64,000 bases of DNA from Membranipora membranacea (taxonomy: Eukaryota > Bryozoa > Gymnolaemata > Cheilostomatida > Membraniporidae), in contig OU612071.1 of NCBI GenBank assembly GCA_914767715.1, positions 20,642,948-20,706,947 of the forward strand, in the 5' to 3' direction. The notes under the pieces were generated by a model that was not told the DNA's origin, searched no databases, and was given only the letters and a program-made list of their open reading frames with translations. Shown here one piece after another: positions 12,742-24,905 of this stretch (within the stretch, counting starts at the first letter, position 1; each line of letters starts with the position of its first letter). The position numbers and the translations under genes were made by a program.

Positions 12742-12850
12742 AATTTTAGGTCAAGTGCTTCATATCTTTCATAACGACTCTCATCTCTGCAAAGGAGTTT
12801 GATTAGCCACATGACCTCTGAATGCATAGTGCATTCTCAGTGCATCAAAC
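12742..12850. repeat. Dispersed repeat, copy 2
   Basis: This is the partner of 8057-8163. It sits between two LINE fragments on the minus strand and may belong to a LINE C-terminal or 3' region. Confidence 0.5.
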
Positions 12851-12936
12851 GCAATTAAAATTATGAATATTCAGGAGGGTAGGGTAGGAAAATATTGTTG
12901 TCCGTAAGAAAAATTTTGGCATCGTGACCATTGACC

Positions 12937-15200
12937 TCAGTGGTAAGAGTTACAAGATGGAAAGATATAAGCAGTTATCCATGGAAATTGAAAGAAGGGG
13001 GAGTAAAAAAAGGTGGTTAGTATTTGGCATGTGGTGATGGGTGGCAGTGCTAGATGGTCCAGCCTCTGCTCGTAGTTGTCAGAGAATGGCAGCACAATCC
13101 AAATAGCAGAGCGCTGGATCCTCTCGAGACGTGTTTTATCGGTGTCTGATAGTAGATTATACCATGCAGGGCAGGCGTAGGAGAATATAGACTTAATGTT
13201 AACTATATAGAAGGTTCTGAGACCATCACTATCCATGCCCATGCGTTTTAGCAGTCTCATCAAGTATAATCGTTGAGAGCATTTAGATATAATATAGTCA
13301 ACATGATTGCTGAAAGTTAGTGTGTTGTCTATGAATACACCTAAAAACTTGGTATGCTCAGAGGGAGAGATAAAGAGGTTATCATCTCCATAGGATATAC
13401 CAAGGTGCATAGCAGGTTTGTTTGTAAAAGCTGCATTCAGTATCACAGTTTTGCTGGAATTCAAAATCATGTTGTTTTGCTCAGACCAGGTGGTCGCTAA
13501 CAGTATTGCATCAGATATGTTCTCAGTGGATGGATCAACGATAGGCTTATAAAAGGTTGTATCATCAACATATTTGATACATTTTGTATCATAATCAAAA
13601 GATTTTAAGTCATCAACATAAATTAGCCAAAGGATGGGGCCCAGTTTGGTTCCTTGAGGGGCACCTACTTGAATGGGTTTGTAGTCAGAAAAATTATCAC
13701 AGTATTTTACACATTGTTGTCTTGACTCCAAAAAACTTTCTACAAAGGCAATGACATTAGAGTTAAAAATAAGATGATTCATTTTATATATCAGTATGGG
13801 GTGCTGCATCCTATCGAAGGCTTTGGAAAAATCAAGGCATGCATTTTGTATTAGTTTCACATTAGTATTTGAGTCCAGAACGGATGTCCAGTCATCTATC
13901 AACTGCAGTACTGCATCGGTGGTACTGAGTTTCTGTTGGTAGGCATACTGATTAGCGTTAAGTACTTCTGCTAGGTGAGATTTCATTATGGATATAATTA
14001 CTTCCTCCAGTAGTTTGCCGAGATGGAATAATAAGCTGATAGGCCGTTAATCCTTGTATTGATTGGTACTACTTGCGCCTTTTTGACATAATGGCTTGGT
14101 AGATTCACCTCTCCCGCAGCAGGATGCAACAGTGGTCATTGTTAGCGATCGGGGCCAGTTTGTCACAGTATTTGTATGATGGTATGTCAGTCAGAATAAG
14201 ATCTAACTTGGCATCTCCACGAGTGTTAAAATTAACTACATTTGATAGTCCAAATTGAGTAGCGAGTTCATCATTAGGAGTTGTGCGTTCGCATGTCGTC
14301 TGGATAGTTTGAGGATGGTTGATTGGATATATTCTAGTGTTGTCTCTTGGTCTGCACCAGGGGGGTGATAAATGCTGCATACAATGTATGGCCTATGATA
14401 TCCTACACTTGTCAAGACCCAGAGTGCTGACACAGTTTTGGATGAGTGAGAGGCTATAATTTTGGTTGTAAAGCTCTGATTGATGAAGATAGCAACACCT
14501 CCATCCAATGCGATTTTTACGGTTGCAGAAATAGCTATTGAATCCATTAATGTTTGCAGATTGTTCTTCAATATCGTCAATCCAAGTTTCAGTCAGGCAG
14601 ATTATATCAGGTTTATGGGTGTGTGTGTAGAGAGTTAATTCATCAAGTTTCCAATTATTAAGTGACCTGCAGTTTGTGTATAGAACGACAGGATGGCTCT
14701 GTGAAGTTTTCTTAGCAATCAGTGCCAGTATTGGATCTGGTGTCTATTGTTGAGTCAGTTGTCTGGTTTTATGTTTAGCAGCTCTGCGTTTAGTTTTCTT
14801 CGAGTGTAATCCATTCTTAGTTATTGTGTATTGTCTGCAGTTAGTGGTTAATCCTTTTATGCACTAGTTTGAGATATTGTGTCTAAGATCTGTTTGTTGA
14901 TAACTTGAAATCCATTGCTGTTGCAGCTTTTTAAATTGAGTATATCTGCTCTGCTGTGGCTAGTATGTTTATCCGACATATATGAGTGTATTGGCAGCGT
15001 CAAGATCTATCCGCTAGTATGTTTTGAGAGTTATAGTCTAAGTTTTGAGCAGCTAAATCAACTAAAAGCACAGAGCACCATTTAGGTGCAGCCTACCCCG
15101 GCGCAACCTAAACAATGTATCGACTTGTGTTCGACTTGTAAGAGAGTGGACCTGCACCAGCGTAAATAAAGATATTTTAACTTTAAAAGTACTAGTTAGT
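12937..15200 (-). mobile_element. Internally deleted LINE with endonuclease and reverse transcriptase
   Basis: From 5' to 3' on the minus strand: a non-coding leader (~15200-14720); an apurinic-type endonuclease start (LYTNCRSLNNWKLDEL, then KPDIICLTETWIDD); GGVAIF and YHPP motifs; and a terminal NNDHCCILL. The reverse transcriptase follows from ~14060, with GKLLEEVI, LDFSKAFDRMQHP, GAPQGTKLGPILWLIYVDDL, IKYVDDTTFY and a C-terminal RLERIQRSA. The last polymerase part is one open frame of 349 codons (13986-12937). The endonuclease has frameshifts, and the usual linker between endonuclease and polymerase is nearly gone, so the copy is defective. The motif set looks CR1/L2-like; that clade call is inference. 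Confidence 0.82.
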
Positions 15201-15779
15201 GAATATGTAGACAGCAATATATAAACGTGTTTAGGCTTTCACCATGAACCTCCCTGTCTAAGACGGTGCGCCCTGCTCGACAGTACAACCTTCATTTTTT
15301 GTTACATCCCAATAATGTATATCTCTGATACCTGATCTGATCTCAGCTCAATTACCATCAGAATGAAGATGGTGTAGCGGTGCAAGGTCAATTCTATTAT
15401 TTAGAGGCGGTCACATGCTATGAACATGTTCTAAATCAACTCTTCGATCAGAGATACACATGCTATAGTGTGTTCCTGATCTCAGTTTGGTACTGGGATG
15501 TAAATCAATGAATGAAGTATAAGCTGCAAGGATTTGGACTAGATCTCACCACTGGAACAATGTCGTATACTGATGTAAACTCATTTCAATGCCATAATTT
15601 GCTTTGAATCTGAATGGTAAATATGATCCATTTGTTCCTATGTAGGCATTTACAGCAGATGTTGTGGTAGCGGAACAAACAGTGTTAATCAGCAGGCCCT
15701 TAGATAGGATAATGTACAATATTTTATCGAAAAATTCAAATATTCTGTCCATTTCTCCACCACCAATCTGCTCTCAGAC

Positions 15780-18700
15780 ATTGTGAGTTGAAATTAGGCC
15801 AGCTACTTGATAAGATCACATCTTTGGTTAGCCAAGAGTTTTGAGTGCTGCCTACACCATTAAACACTGCATACTTCACTTCTTCATTGTCCTTGTATAC
15901 TGATATCTTTACCTAAAAACAAGATATACACCTAAAACAGATATTAGGGAGGTTGAAAAAATCTGGTTATTATCTTCTTCTAGTATGTTGAATTGTTGTC
16001 ACATATACAATCACACCGCAGTCTCTTATAACGATATATTATGTACCCTTACAAACAGAAACTGTACAATATTTAGCAAAGCATTAAGCACAACATCATG
16101 CAATTGTTGAACCATGATATTCTGCGATTATCCTAAAAGTTAACGCTAGCTGGAGTTTAGGTTAGCTGCTCTGTGATACCAGCACTTAATGTTGAACACT
16201 TATGATTGGAGTCTGCATAAATGTTAGCTAGTCTTAGATTAAAGGATAATGAACCCTACCTAATGCAGATGCTGCACTTATCAAGGGTAACTGATAATGT
16301 ATTATACCTTGGTCACATACAACTTTGACCAGAATTTGATGGCTTTGTTCTTGAGCATAGTACTAGCTAAGCCTATCAAGGAGAAAACATCCGGTCTCGC
16401 CAATGCCTCAGTATAGAAGTCAGTGTCTAACCATCGACCAGAAACCTGTTTTTTTCCAGTGAGGTGTCTTTATACCATTTGGCCTGCTATAAACCATCTT
16501 CCACAAATCTGTGAACATTAAATGTTTGAGTCAATGAGGAATATTCAGGCTACATGATAAGTGTCTAAACCACGATCATAGCAGGTTGAAATGGAATTGT
16601 TACATCGCAACCATTCAACTAACATTAGAAAGAAACCATCTCCATTATCTTAGGTAGCTGGTAATTAAATTCAGACTATTAGCAATTGAATGTTTTAATT
16701 TCAATTCTACATTGGAAAGCATACTATTCAGTTAAATGCCGAGGAGTGACAACTTTGGTACTGGCTTACCCTAATAACAAAACATTCTTTTTATTCATTT
16801 TCAGAATTTCAGTACAAGTCAATTATCATTTCTCTATTTGCTTAACAGACTTGAATTTCATGAGATAAAATCCTATTACTGTAGGCGTAGGGTATCTGAT
16901 ACCCTTATTAATTTTGTTACCTGGTTGATATTGGTAGAAAGATTTTGTTCCATGCTCCTGATGTGTTGAGGTCCAGTTAGTAAAAAAGTTCATCGTAGAA
17001 ATTCCGCATGTTCTTGAGTGTTGATTGAAGCTGTAGTATAAAATTCACAATACTTATTCTCTCAAGTATAAGACTGAAGGAGAAAACTGAATAACCAAAA
17101 ACCAAAACACCGAGCCAAAATTCTTGAACAAAAAATGTAGATACCTGTGGTTAACACGTGGTTTACAGTGACCTCTCCCCTCTACAGTTGTTGGCTCTCT
17201 CAGGGGCAAATTGCTCATTTGACCTCGTGGCTGCAATGGCAGGGGTTCAATTTCTTACTCCCCATTAAGGCGAGTATGATTAAAAAGTAACAAATAATGG
17301 TATTTAAAAAGCATTTTAATGGGCATAACTTGATACTCGGAAAAGAAAGAGGTCACATGACCATGTGGCGGATTTTGAGTATGACACGAAGAGATGATTT
17401 TTGAAGCAAATAGATGTGTTTGTGGTGAAATTTTGCGGCGTGATCATAAAATTCAATACCACAAATTAGATGTGGATAAAAGAATGTGTAATACAAATTG
17501 ATCATCATAGGAATATTGAGATATGATCGTACACTATGCATTAAAACTAGGATGTAGTTCATTTTCCGACAAACTTCTTAAATGTGTGTCTTAAAAATGA
17601 TGCTCTCATCAAGGTGAATGCCAAAAATCCCTGTGCTATTTTTTGTCTCCAAAACCTGATTACCAAGTTTAATTTGGTACTGTTCAGGATCGAGAATGTG
17701 TTTATTTTTTGGATTTAAAAATTACTTGAAATGTTTTTGTATAGTTTGAAATCAATTTATTACTCAAGCACCTATGTTCAATTTTATGGACATTTGATTT
17801 TGAAATATCGGTATCATTGGACAATATATTTTTGTCATCGGCAAAGTGAATATACTTAAACATTGGTGCGGATATTACCAAATCATTAATAAAAATTAAA
17901 AATTAAATTAGACCTAATGTGGATCCCTGAGGAACTCCTATATCAACCTTTTTCATTGTACTGGAATGATCGTTGATTTCGACAAATTGTTTTCTGTTTT
18001 CTAAATAAGATTTCAACAAGTCACATACATCATTCTAAAATTATAAAAAGGCAATTTATTGATTAGAATAACATGATGGTTGAAAGCCTTGCTGAAGTCT
18101 AAAAATATTCCTTGTGTAATTTTACTGTTATCAAAACTGTCGTACAGGTGTTCCATTAGTCTAGATATAGCAGATGTTGTGTTCCGCTTTTCACAGAATC
18201 CGAACTGGCGATTAATTGAAATATGGATGGATTCGGATGGATTGTTTTTGAGGTAGAGAAGCATTGTCTCCCCACTGCTCTAAATTTGACATTATGATAG
18301 GCAGTCATAATAGGTAATCTACGAAACCGAATAACATCGTAGTGATGAGGATGGAGACATACATTCATTTAAAGTGTGGATTGGATATCGTTTCTCCATT
18401 CATTACTGTAAGCATGAGATATTTCTATGTTGTGTAAATATCGAGGGAGACATGGTCGTAAATGAAACGATAAAAAAACAAACAACAACCCCAAAAATGA
18501 CCTTGGAGGTATCGTTTCTATAGTTTCTTGTACAAAGTTAAGATAAGGTTGTTTGGCACTGCAAGTAACTCAAAAAAAATTGACCTTTACAATATTTTGA
18601 TGTTGGAATTTCAAGTGAAGTAGAAGCACTTAGGACAAAATAGCGCACTTATGATACTGGATGCCCTAACCCTCCACTGCCTTTGATATTGTGATAAGAA

Positions 18701-19132
18701 ATAAACGCCTCCTTCACTTCAAAAAGGTCAAACTTGTTATCTCAGGAGTAAAGACTGTATCATAGAGCAACCCATTTAACCATTTAAGTCATCTGCTAGG
18801 ATTTGTTTCTCAACAATAATCAAACCTCAATATATAATGTTTTCAAAATTATAAGTACTGCTTTTCCATGATAGAACCTTAATTCACATTCACAGGAACA
18901 CGAGCCTCTTAGTATGAATAAACTATTCTTGGTCTTTGAAGCATTCAATAACACCCCTTCTCTACATACCTGTATACACCACAATCAATCTCATACTTCA
19001 GGAGACAGATATCAAGGCAGTGCTCAGTATTGTAAGCCAGTGACTGCTCACTCCTGACTGCGCTGTAATCGGTTTCACCTGAATGAATTACGACATCCTC
19101 CAGCATCCTGTATTTCAATCTCAACCTCAGCT
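15780..19132 (-). pseudogene. Decayed paralogue of the PAN/Apple-like gene
   Basis: Four blocks match exons 2-5 of the gene at 952-6240, with identical or nearly identical lengths and splice borders: 19132-18970 (163 nt), 17030-16921 (110), 16508-16308 (201 against 200) and 15912-15780 (133). The extra base in the exon 4 copy is in a run of A (TGGAAAAAAACAGG against TGGAATAACCAGG) and shifts the frame. I could find neither a signal-peptide exon upstream nor the terminal exon downstream, where LINE sequence now lies. A dead LINE fragment occupies the intron at 17.3-18.35 kb. Remaining exon sequence such as KISVYKDNEEVKYAVFNGVG is still well conserved, so the decay may be recent. A sequencing error in the A-run cannot be excluded. 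Confidence 0.75.
17300..18350 (-). mobile_element. LINE reverse-transcriptase fragment in pseudogene intron
   Basis: The minus strand carries FLDFSKAF, then VDIGVPQGSTLG, then FADDKNILSND, then a late LLQKSSLRVI block. These are the successive motifs of a non-LTR polymerase with an F-x-DD active site. Many stops interrupt it. It lies between the exon 2 and exon 3 copies of the decayed PAN-type gene, in the same orientation. The motif flavour differs from the 12.9-15.2 kb element, so it is probably another family. Confidence 0.72.
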
Positions 19133-20625
19133 CTGCAACATCTTCATGTAATGGCATAAAAAACACTTGATCACTAGTGATAACGAAATGCTGCCTGAAC
19201 CTTTGTCTAAACAGTGATAGGTTTCTAAATAAGGAGAGGTGTGCACATGAGGGTGCTTGGACCATCACCCTTGAAAGTCTCCCATTGGAGTGAGTGCCCG
19301 CTATTTACCACACAGAGATGTGAATAAAAATTTCCTATGATATCAGTATATTTGCAGCTGCGGTGGAACTATAACTTTTTCACATGATATTGTTGGTTTC
19401 AAAATAAACATTTTCTCAGCGAATTTGGGTAGTCAAATCAAAGCTTTCTAAAGAGTTGACTCTCTATAGCACAGGCATTGGAAGCTATGGTACTTCTATT
19501 GTGACCCTATACCCTCACCTGCAGGATGTCTGACTTATTGTAATATAAACACTGCAAAGGGGGATGGGTATCAGGGGTGTGCAAACAAAGACAACCTTCG
19601 CTACTTGTGTCCCTTTCCTCAAGGTCATATAGGTGATATAGATAATTATGTCTAAATAGAAATGTTAAATGTTAAAAAAGTGATTTTTCAGGTGAACCGG
19701 ATAAATCCAGGCAATGATTTCAATAGCATCACATTACATTAATTATGCCTTTCTAGACTGGCGCCTCGATTCGTCAGCCCTTAAATCAATATTTCTACAA
19801 ACGTCATATTTTAACATCATTGGGATACATTTTCGCCTGTGGCGACAGCCTTGGTTAGTCCATATGAATTGGTTCATCTGGATCAAATCTAAAATTGACT
19901 ACGATTTTATGATTACGAGAAATGCTCTAGGTTTTTATTGATTTGATCGATATTAAGATTATATGGTTAATTTATCTGTTATATTTATTTATTTTCTAAA
20001 ATTACCCAGAAGGCCTGTGGGAGAGGGAGTAAGCGGTACTGGCTGAGTGGGGTCTGTAGAGTGCTTCTGCCTTGCTAAGAGCATTTAGCATTTGGTATTT
20101 AGATCCCTAGCAAGAATCTGTAACTTTGAAACTGAAATTTAATAAAAGAATTTGATCAAACATATAAATTGTGGGAATATATCACTTTATGGTGTGATAA
20201 TAGACCAGTAAATTAAAAAAAAGCTGTTAAGAACAGTCAGGATCAGGGCAGGATATTTATCTCAACCGGCTTCAACTATTGGGTGTAATTTGATGCCTGT
20301 CAGTAGAATTTTGAATCAAAAGTATTTGCTTTCTTGTACAATAAAATGAAGTGGGAGAATAGTGCTACTATTGCAACCTTTTTCTCTACAATACAACATT
20401 GAAAACTGAAATCTGAGGGCGGGCAGGGGTAGGGTGGTGTAGCTTATAAGCACACAACTGTTGAAGTTCATGAGTTTTTATAGGTGATTTTGGGTGATAA
20501 AGAATGGTGTTTGAAAACCTGCACTACTCTTGAATTGGTACAAGGCCCAGATATGCATAAAGCCCGAGCATTATAATTCTTATGCGCCCTTTGTTGTCCA
20601 TGACCAGCTGCTGTCGCTTCATTCA
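19133..20625. other. Intergenic, no gene recognised
   Basis: I searched for a first exon of the decayed PAN-type copy and found none. No other coding, RNA or repeat signal was supported. Confidence 0.45.
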
Positions 20626-20629
20626 CATC

Positions 20630-20800
20630 GCATATTGTGTCGCGATTCCCTGCTATTGAGGTGACACAGATGCCTGTCATATATGTTCGTGATTACATAA
20701 AAGCTGTTTTGAAATTACAGAATATCCAAAATATGATGGAAATTTGTATTTGATTGTGATTCCCTGTTGTTATTTATATTCTTATGCTTTTTCTGTATCA
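20630..20800. repeat. Dispersed repeat, copy 1 (adjoins SINE)
   Basis: It is similar in direct orientation to 26530-26690. Shared blocks include GAAATTACAGAATATC-AAA and ATTCCCTGTTGTTATTTATA followed by TTCTTA. It ends against the SINE 3' end at 20808. Confidence 0.6.
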
Positions 20801-20807
20801 GGAACGG

Positions 20808-21111
20808 GAGAGGTATACACCCGAGGGTGCCGGGGGCTGGAACAATCAAATATGAAAGCTCCCCCAGTGGGACTCGAACCCACAACTCCTGCGGCACCAA
20901 TTGCCTGGCAGTGCATAGCAAGCGCGCTAACCGATTGCGCCATCTCACCATCCCGAAAAAAATTGGGTCGATGGCGCTAATTAGATAGCCCGCTATTCAC
21001 TACGCGTTCTCTTATCCCACAGGATATTCCAGTCAACCATTGCCACCCTATGAAACACAGCGTACGTTTTAGGGTTATTGGCCTTACATGGCCCATTGCT
21101 GGGACCCCTTG
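20808..21111 (-). mobile_element. tRNA-derived SINE, family 1
   Basis: On the minus strand the tRNA-like core reads ATGGCGCAATCGGTTAGCGC (A box), with B-box GGTTCGAGTCCC. The body TTGTTCCAGCCCCCGG follows, then the end GGGTGTATACCTCTCCC. The leader TCCCAGCAATGGGCCATG is kept. This is the best-preserved copy in the window and can serve as the reference for the others. Confidence 0.82.
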
Positions 21112-21124
21112 TAGTAGGTTTAGC

Positions 21125-21185
21125 TGTCTTTCCATCTTGTCAGCATGTCTTTCCATGCTCTCACATGTCTTTCCATGAGTCAGTC
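21125..21185. repeat. Short tandem GTCTTTCCAT repeats
   Basis: The decamer GTCTTTCCAT occurs three times, spaced about 20 bp apart, with variable spacers. It lies next to the SINE leader. Confidence 0.6.
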
Positions 21186-22211
21186 AGTAGACAAGTACAC
21201 AGGAGAGGTATACTGTGAGGAACGGAATTGGTACTATCCTATACTAAAATGTATGCTGTGTACTATTAGTATGTTTAGTTGATCTATAACCGACCTACTT
21301 CTAAATTTGGTTCTAACTATGGTTCTAGTAATGGTTTAAATCTTGCACTCCGGACACTTTTAAATGTCACTTTGATGTTGTGTAATTTATTTGTAGTTCT
21401 AATTTGGAGTTACCTCCTCTTTCTTGCACTGAAGAAAGACAAGATCGCTCAAATCTATAAAAACGTGGTTCAAATTTGTAAAACTTGCACTCTGGTGAGT
21501 ACGAGGTATTTAACTTATTAATGTCTAGTAACGAACAGTTGGTTCCCAAAACTCCACAAAGTAATTTATTAAGGGGTTGTTATTGAGCCTGACCTTTTCT
21601 TAGCTTCACTAGAAGTTGCCTTCAAGCTGTTTAAGAAAGGTTCCTGTCGATAACCTGCTAAGACCCCTGTATTGTTCTAACGGTAATACTCTAGATGAGT
21701 TTTGAGACAATGCTCTTGCACCACAAACTCAATATTATCTTTAGATGTTAGTACGACACAATCGCTATTTATGAATGTGTTCAGGTGCGTTTGATATTTT
21801 TGTTATTCAACTTAGGTGACTGATAATAATTATGGGCACCTAGTTGATCTCTGTGTAGTGCCTGGAAGCCCAATAAGGTAATCAAGGCGGTGTATCAGTA
21901 TCACAGGCCTCTTAGCCAAGTTAATTTAGCTAAAGACTCCAACCCAATTTCTAGTGAAGGAAAGAGGTATCAGTCTGTGGTCACTCTAAAATTGATGTTC
22001 AAATTCTATATTCAAAGTCCAATTTATTTTTTTACAGGTTAGAGGTTTCTTATCTTAATTCAAGAGTGGCCTACTCATTCAAAACACAAGAATCTAATCC
22101 TAAACTATTATTCCGAAACTTAATCAACTTAACCCCCGAGCAGATATGACTACTACTTATTTCTGTTCTGCTTTAACAGTAGTTCCCAAGGATACTTCTC
22201 AATAATTTCAC

Positions 22212-22331
22212 AATGATTTCCGACTTGATATGAGCACAGATGCGAATTACCTGCGTTTAACTGTGGGTCATAATGATTTCCGACTTTGATATGAGCACCG
22301 ACGCGAATTACCTGCGTTTAGTGGTGGGTCA
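22212..22331. repeat. 60-bp direct tandem duplication (two units)
   Basis: The unit beginning AATGATTTCCGACTT and running through GCGAATTACCTGCGTTTA to GTGGGTCA appears at 22212 and again at 22272 with a few substitutions. It is non-coding and lies about 110 bp upstream of the hAT element. Confidence 0.85.
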
Positions 22332-22559
22332 CTGATTAAACCTCCTAAAGTTAATTTTGAATCCTGTTTCAGAGTGTTGTTATAGTAACAATTAACCACA
22401 ACTTACTGTAGTTGATTGCAAAATTGTCTTTTAAACTCTAAGTCAGCTGTGGGCCTTTTTGCCGGTGCGGCCTAATGGTCAATCTTATGCGGCCTAATTG
22501 GGGCCTTATGTCTGTAAAAATTATTAGGTATAAATGTTGTATTACTCGTACGCATCATG

Positions 22560-22567
22560 TATAAATA
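22560..22567 (+). promoter_or_regulatory. TATA box of the hAT transposase
   Basis: TATAAATA sits inside the element, about 190 bp upstream of the chosen transposase start. Its position and match are good, but transcription start is not shown. Confidence 0.5.
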
Positions 22568-22750
22568 GGAGCACTACTATGTTAGGACCTCCAAACTTTT
22601 GACCTTTCTGTTCCATTTGTGCAGCTAAGCAACAAACATACAAGCATGTTAGGGGAATTCCCACGCCACCCCACTCAACAAATCACAGCGGGGATACCAA
22701 CTACTCTTGATCAGAATCGCTCCAAGCGTGACATTGCCAATTCGAATATT

Positions 22751-24742
22751 ATGGCAGCTGCCAAAAGAAAAATATCAGAGGAAAATCGCCGATTCAATGA
22801 CGATTGGACAGACGAGTTTTTGATGATTGGGAATGGTGGGAAGGGTATGATGTGCTTGATCTGCAACGATGTCCTCAAAACGTTGAAGCGAGTGAATGCA
22901 AAGTCGCATTACGCATCAAAACATGCTGGTACATATGACCAGATGGCACCAGAGCTCAGGCGGGAGCGAGTTGCTGCCTTACTTCAACAACGAAGGCGTC
23001 AGGAGACGATGATGAGGGGCCCAGTAGAGAGCAATGAAAAGACTATGCTAGCCAGCTACAGAATCACTCATTTGATGATGAAAAGAGGTAACAGCTAGTT
23101 TAAATACTTAATGGATATATGTATTTATTTCCGCCGTTCAAAGACCATGTTATCAGCATTGTAATTGTTTTTTTAATGCATAATTAGGGATGACTAAATA
23201 CTCAATTGATCAAAATTCTGCACAGATTGTTACTTGAAAGATGAAATAATATTTCATCTTTTTAATTTACACAATACGTACATACTACTACTCATGTTAT
23301 GAGTACTAGTATGTATGGATTGTATAAATTCAAATTCAAGTACAAATTCAAATTTTATCCAGGCAAACCATATACGGACGGAGAGCTTATCAAAGACTGT
23401 ATCATTGTTGTTGGCGATACAATCCTTCCGAACGGAGACGCTCGGAGATCTGTTACAAGAAGGGCCGAGGAGCTAAGCCGAAACCTACAAACTCAGCTGG
23501 CAGAAAAAATCAGGACATTTGTGTCTTTTTCTCTTGCATTAGACGAGTCCACTGACATCGTTGATACAGCTCCGTTAGCAATATTTATTAGAGGTGTTGA
23601 CAGTACCCTTGCAGTAACAGAACAGATGTTGTCACTCCAAAGCATGAAGGATACCACCACAGGGGCTGATATCCTCCAAGAGGTAAAACATGTGATTGAA
23701 GAACATCAGCTAGATTTAACCAAAATAGTGTCCATAGCCACAGATGGAGCTCCAGCAATGAAAGGTACAAACTACATACTCACTTAGACCTGCACTATAC
23801 GTATATATGGCAATAGCATAGATAGACAAATTATATTAGCCTATTAAAATATTAGGAGTTATCTCATTTGTAATTAGAAACAAACAACTCCAAATAGCTA
23901 ATTGAGATTGATAATGTTAATAGGCAGGGTGGGAGAGTATATCCCTTCCTGATGTTAATAGTCATCATGTATTGTTTATCCTGACTCATGATAACAAGAT
24001 ACATATTATATTACCATATTAATTTCCAAACATGTCAATTTTGATGCATAATTTTAAACTTATATATCATGGAAAAAACCTTTATTTTACAGGAGTTAGA
24101 AATGGTTTCACTACACTGCTGCTGAATGAGATGCGAGAAAACGGGAAATCCCCTTTGTCTCAGACGTTCCACTGCATCATTCATCAGGAAAATCTCTGTG
24201 CCAAAACCCTCGAGTTCCAGAATCTTATGAGTGTCATAAACAACATCGTCAAAGACATCAGACGTAAAGGGTTGAAACATCGGCATTTCAGAAAGTTTCT
24301 GGAGGATATTGATTCAGAGTATGAAGATGTCCCATATCACGCAGAAGTACGTTGGCTATCAAGGGGCCGGATGATGAACAGAGTCTATGATCTCAAAGAT
24401 GTGATAACCGAGTTCTATAGAGCCCAGGGGTCTGATATAGAAGAATTCAACAATGAACAATTTATCAATGATTTTGCATTTGCGGTAGACATTATCTCAC
24501 AGCTCAATTCCTTGAATACAGGACTCCAAGGAAACAGTAATGTCATTGCCGATCTTTACCATCATGTTGGCGGTTTCAGCGGTAAGCTTGGTATCTTGAT
24601 GTACCAGTTTATGGACGGAGAGCTAGACAGCGATTCATTTCCTCATCTTTTTAGCAGAGAGGATATGAATCTGAAGTTAGACAGCTACTCCCAACTCAGA
24701 GATGAGTTTGCGGCACGCTTTGCTTTGCTTCCCATTGACTGA
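22751..24742 (+). CDS. hAT transposase (GTF2IRD2/ZBED-like), C-terminally short
   Basis: Three exons (22751-23087, 23363-23764, 24093-24742) join in frame to 462 residues, with GT-AG introns. I chose ATG 22751 because MAAAKRKISEENRRF matches the usual start of this family. A more upstream ATG at 22646 is possible. Residues ~35-60 hold a BED-type finger (CLIC ... SHYASKH). The catalytic fold shows ALDESTD, ATDGAPAM, CIIHQENLCAK and VRWLSRGR, the DDE-type hAT landmarks that precede the final glutamate. The protein stops after FAARFALLPID, where relatives continue for well over a hundred residues with the C-terminal dimerisation domain, including a VELI-type motif. The copy is therefore probably inactive alone, or has been kept for DNA binding. 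No in-frame stop or frameshift breaks the rest. Confidence 0.8.
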
Positions 24743-24905
24743 AACATGTGATATATGTAAATCTGTTCTAATCAGTACAAATAAACAGTACCAACCAAAA
24801 CCTCATATTCCTTATTATTCCTATATAAAAATTGCGGCCTTTTGAGTTGAGCTTGGCCAAAATGCGGCCTTTTGCAAAAAAAGGTTGCCCACCCATGCTC
24901 TATGT

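Larger units (their letters stand above)
22444..24897 (+). mobile_element. hAT DNA transposon with target duplications
   Basis: The left end CAGCTGTGGGCCTTTTTG and the right end (read inverted) CATGGGTGGGCAACCTTTTT form short imperfect inverted repeats. They are flanked by 8-bp direct repeats CTCTAAGT (22436-22443) and CTCTATGT (24898-24905), matching at 7 of 8 positions, which is the target length of hAT elements. Subterminal GCGGCCT motifs occur twice near each end. The interior encodes a BED-finger transposase in the same direction. Length 2454 bp. Confidence 0.85.

Noticed and set aside
14236-14580. Separate host gene in the 114-codon frame
   Set aside because: GGVAIF and YHPP motifs identify it as the endonuclease part of the frameshifted LINE.
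20870-20945. Functional tRNA-Ile gene on the minus strand
   Set aside because: A and B boxes are good, but the anticodon region does not fold as a tRNA and the sequence is embedded in a repeated SINE body.
22619-22750. Upstream extension of the hAT transposase from a GTG codon
   Set aside because: GTG is not a credible animal start here; the conserved family start is the ATG at 22751.
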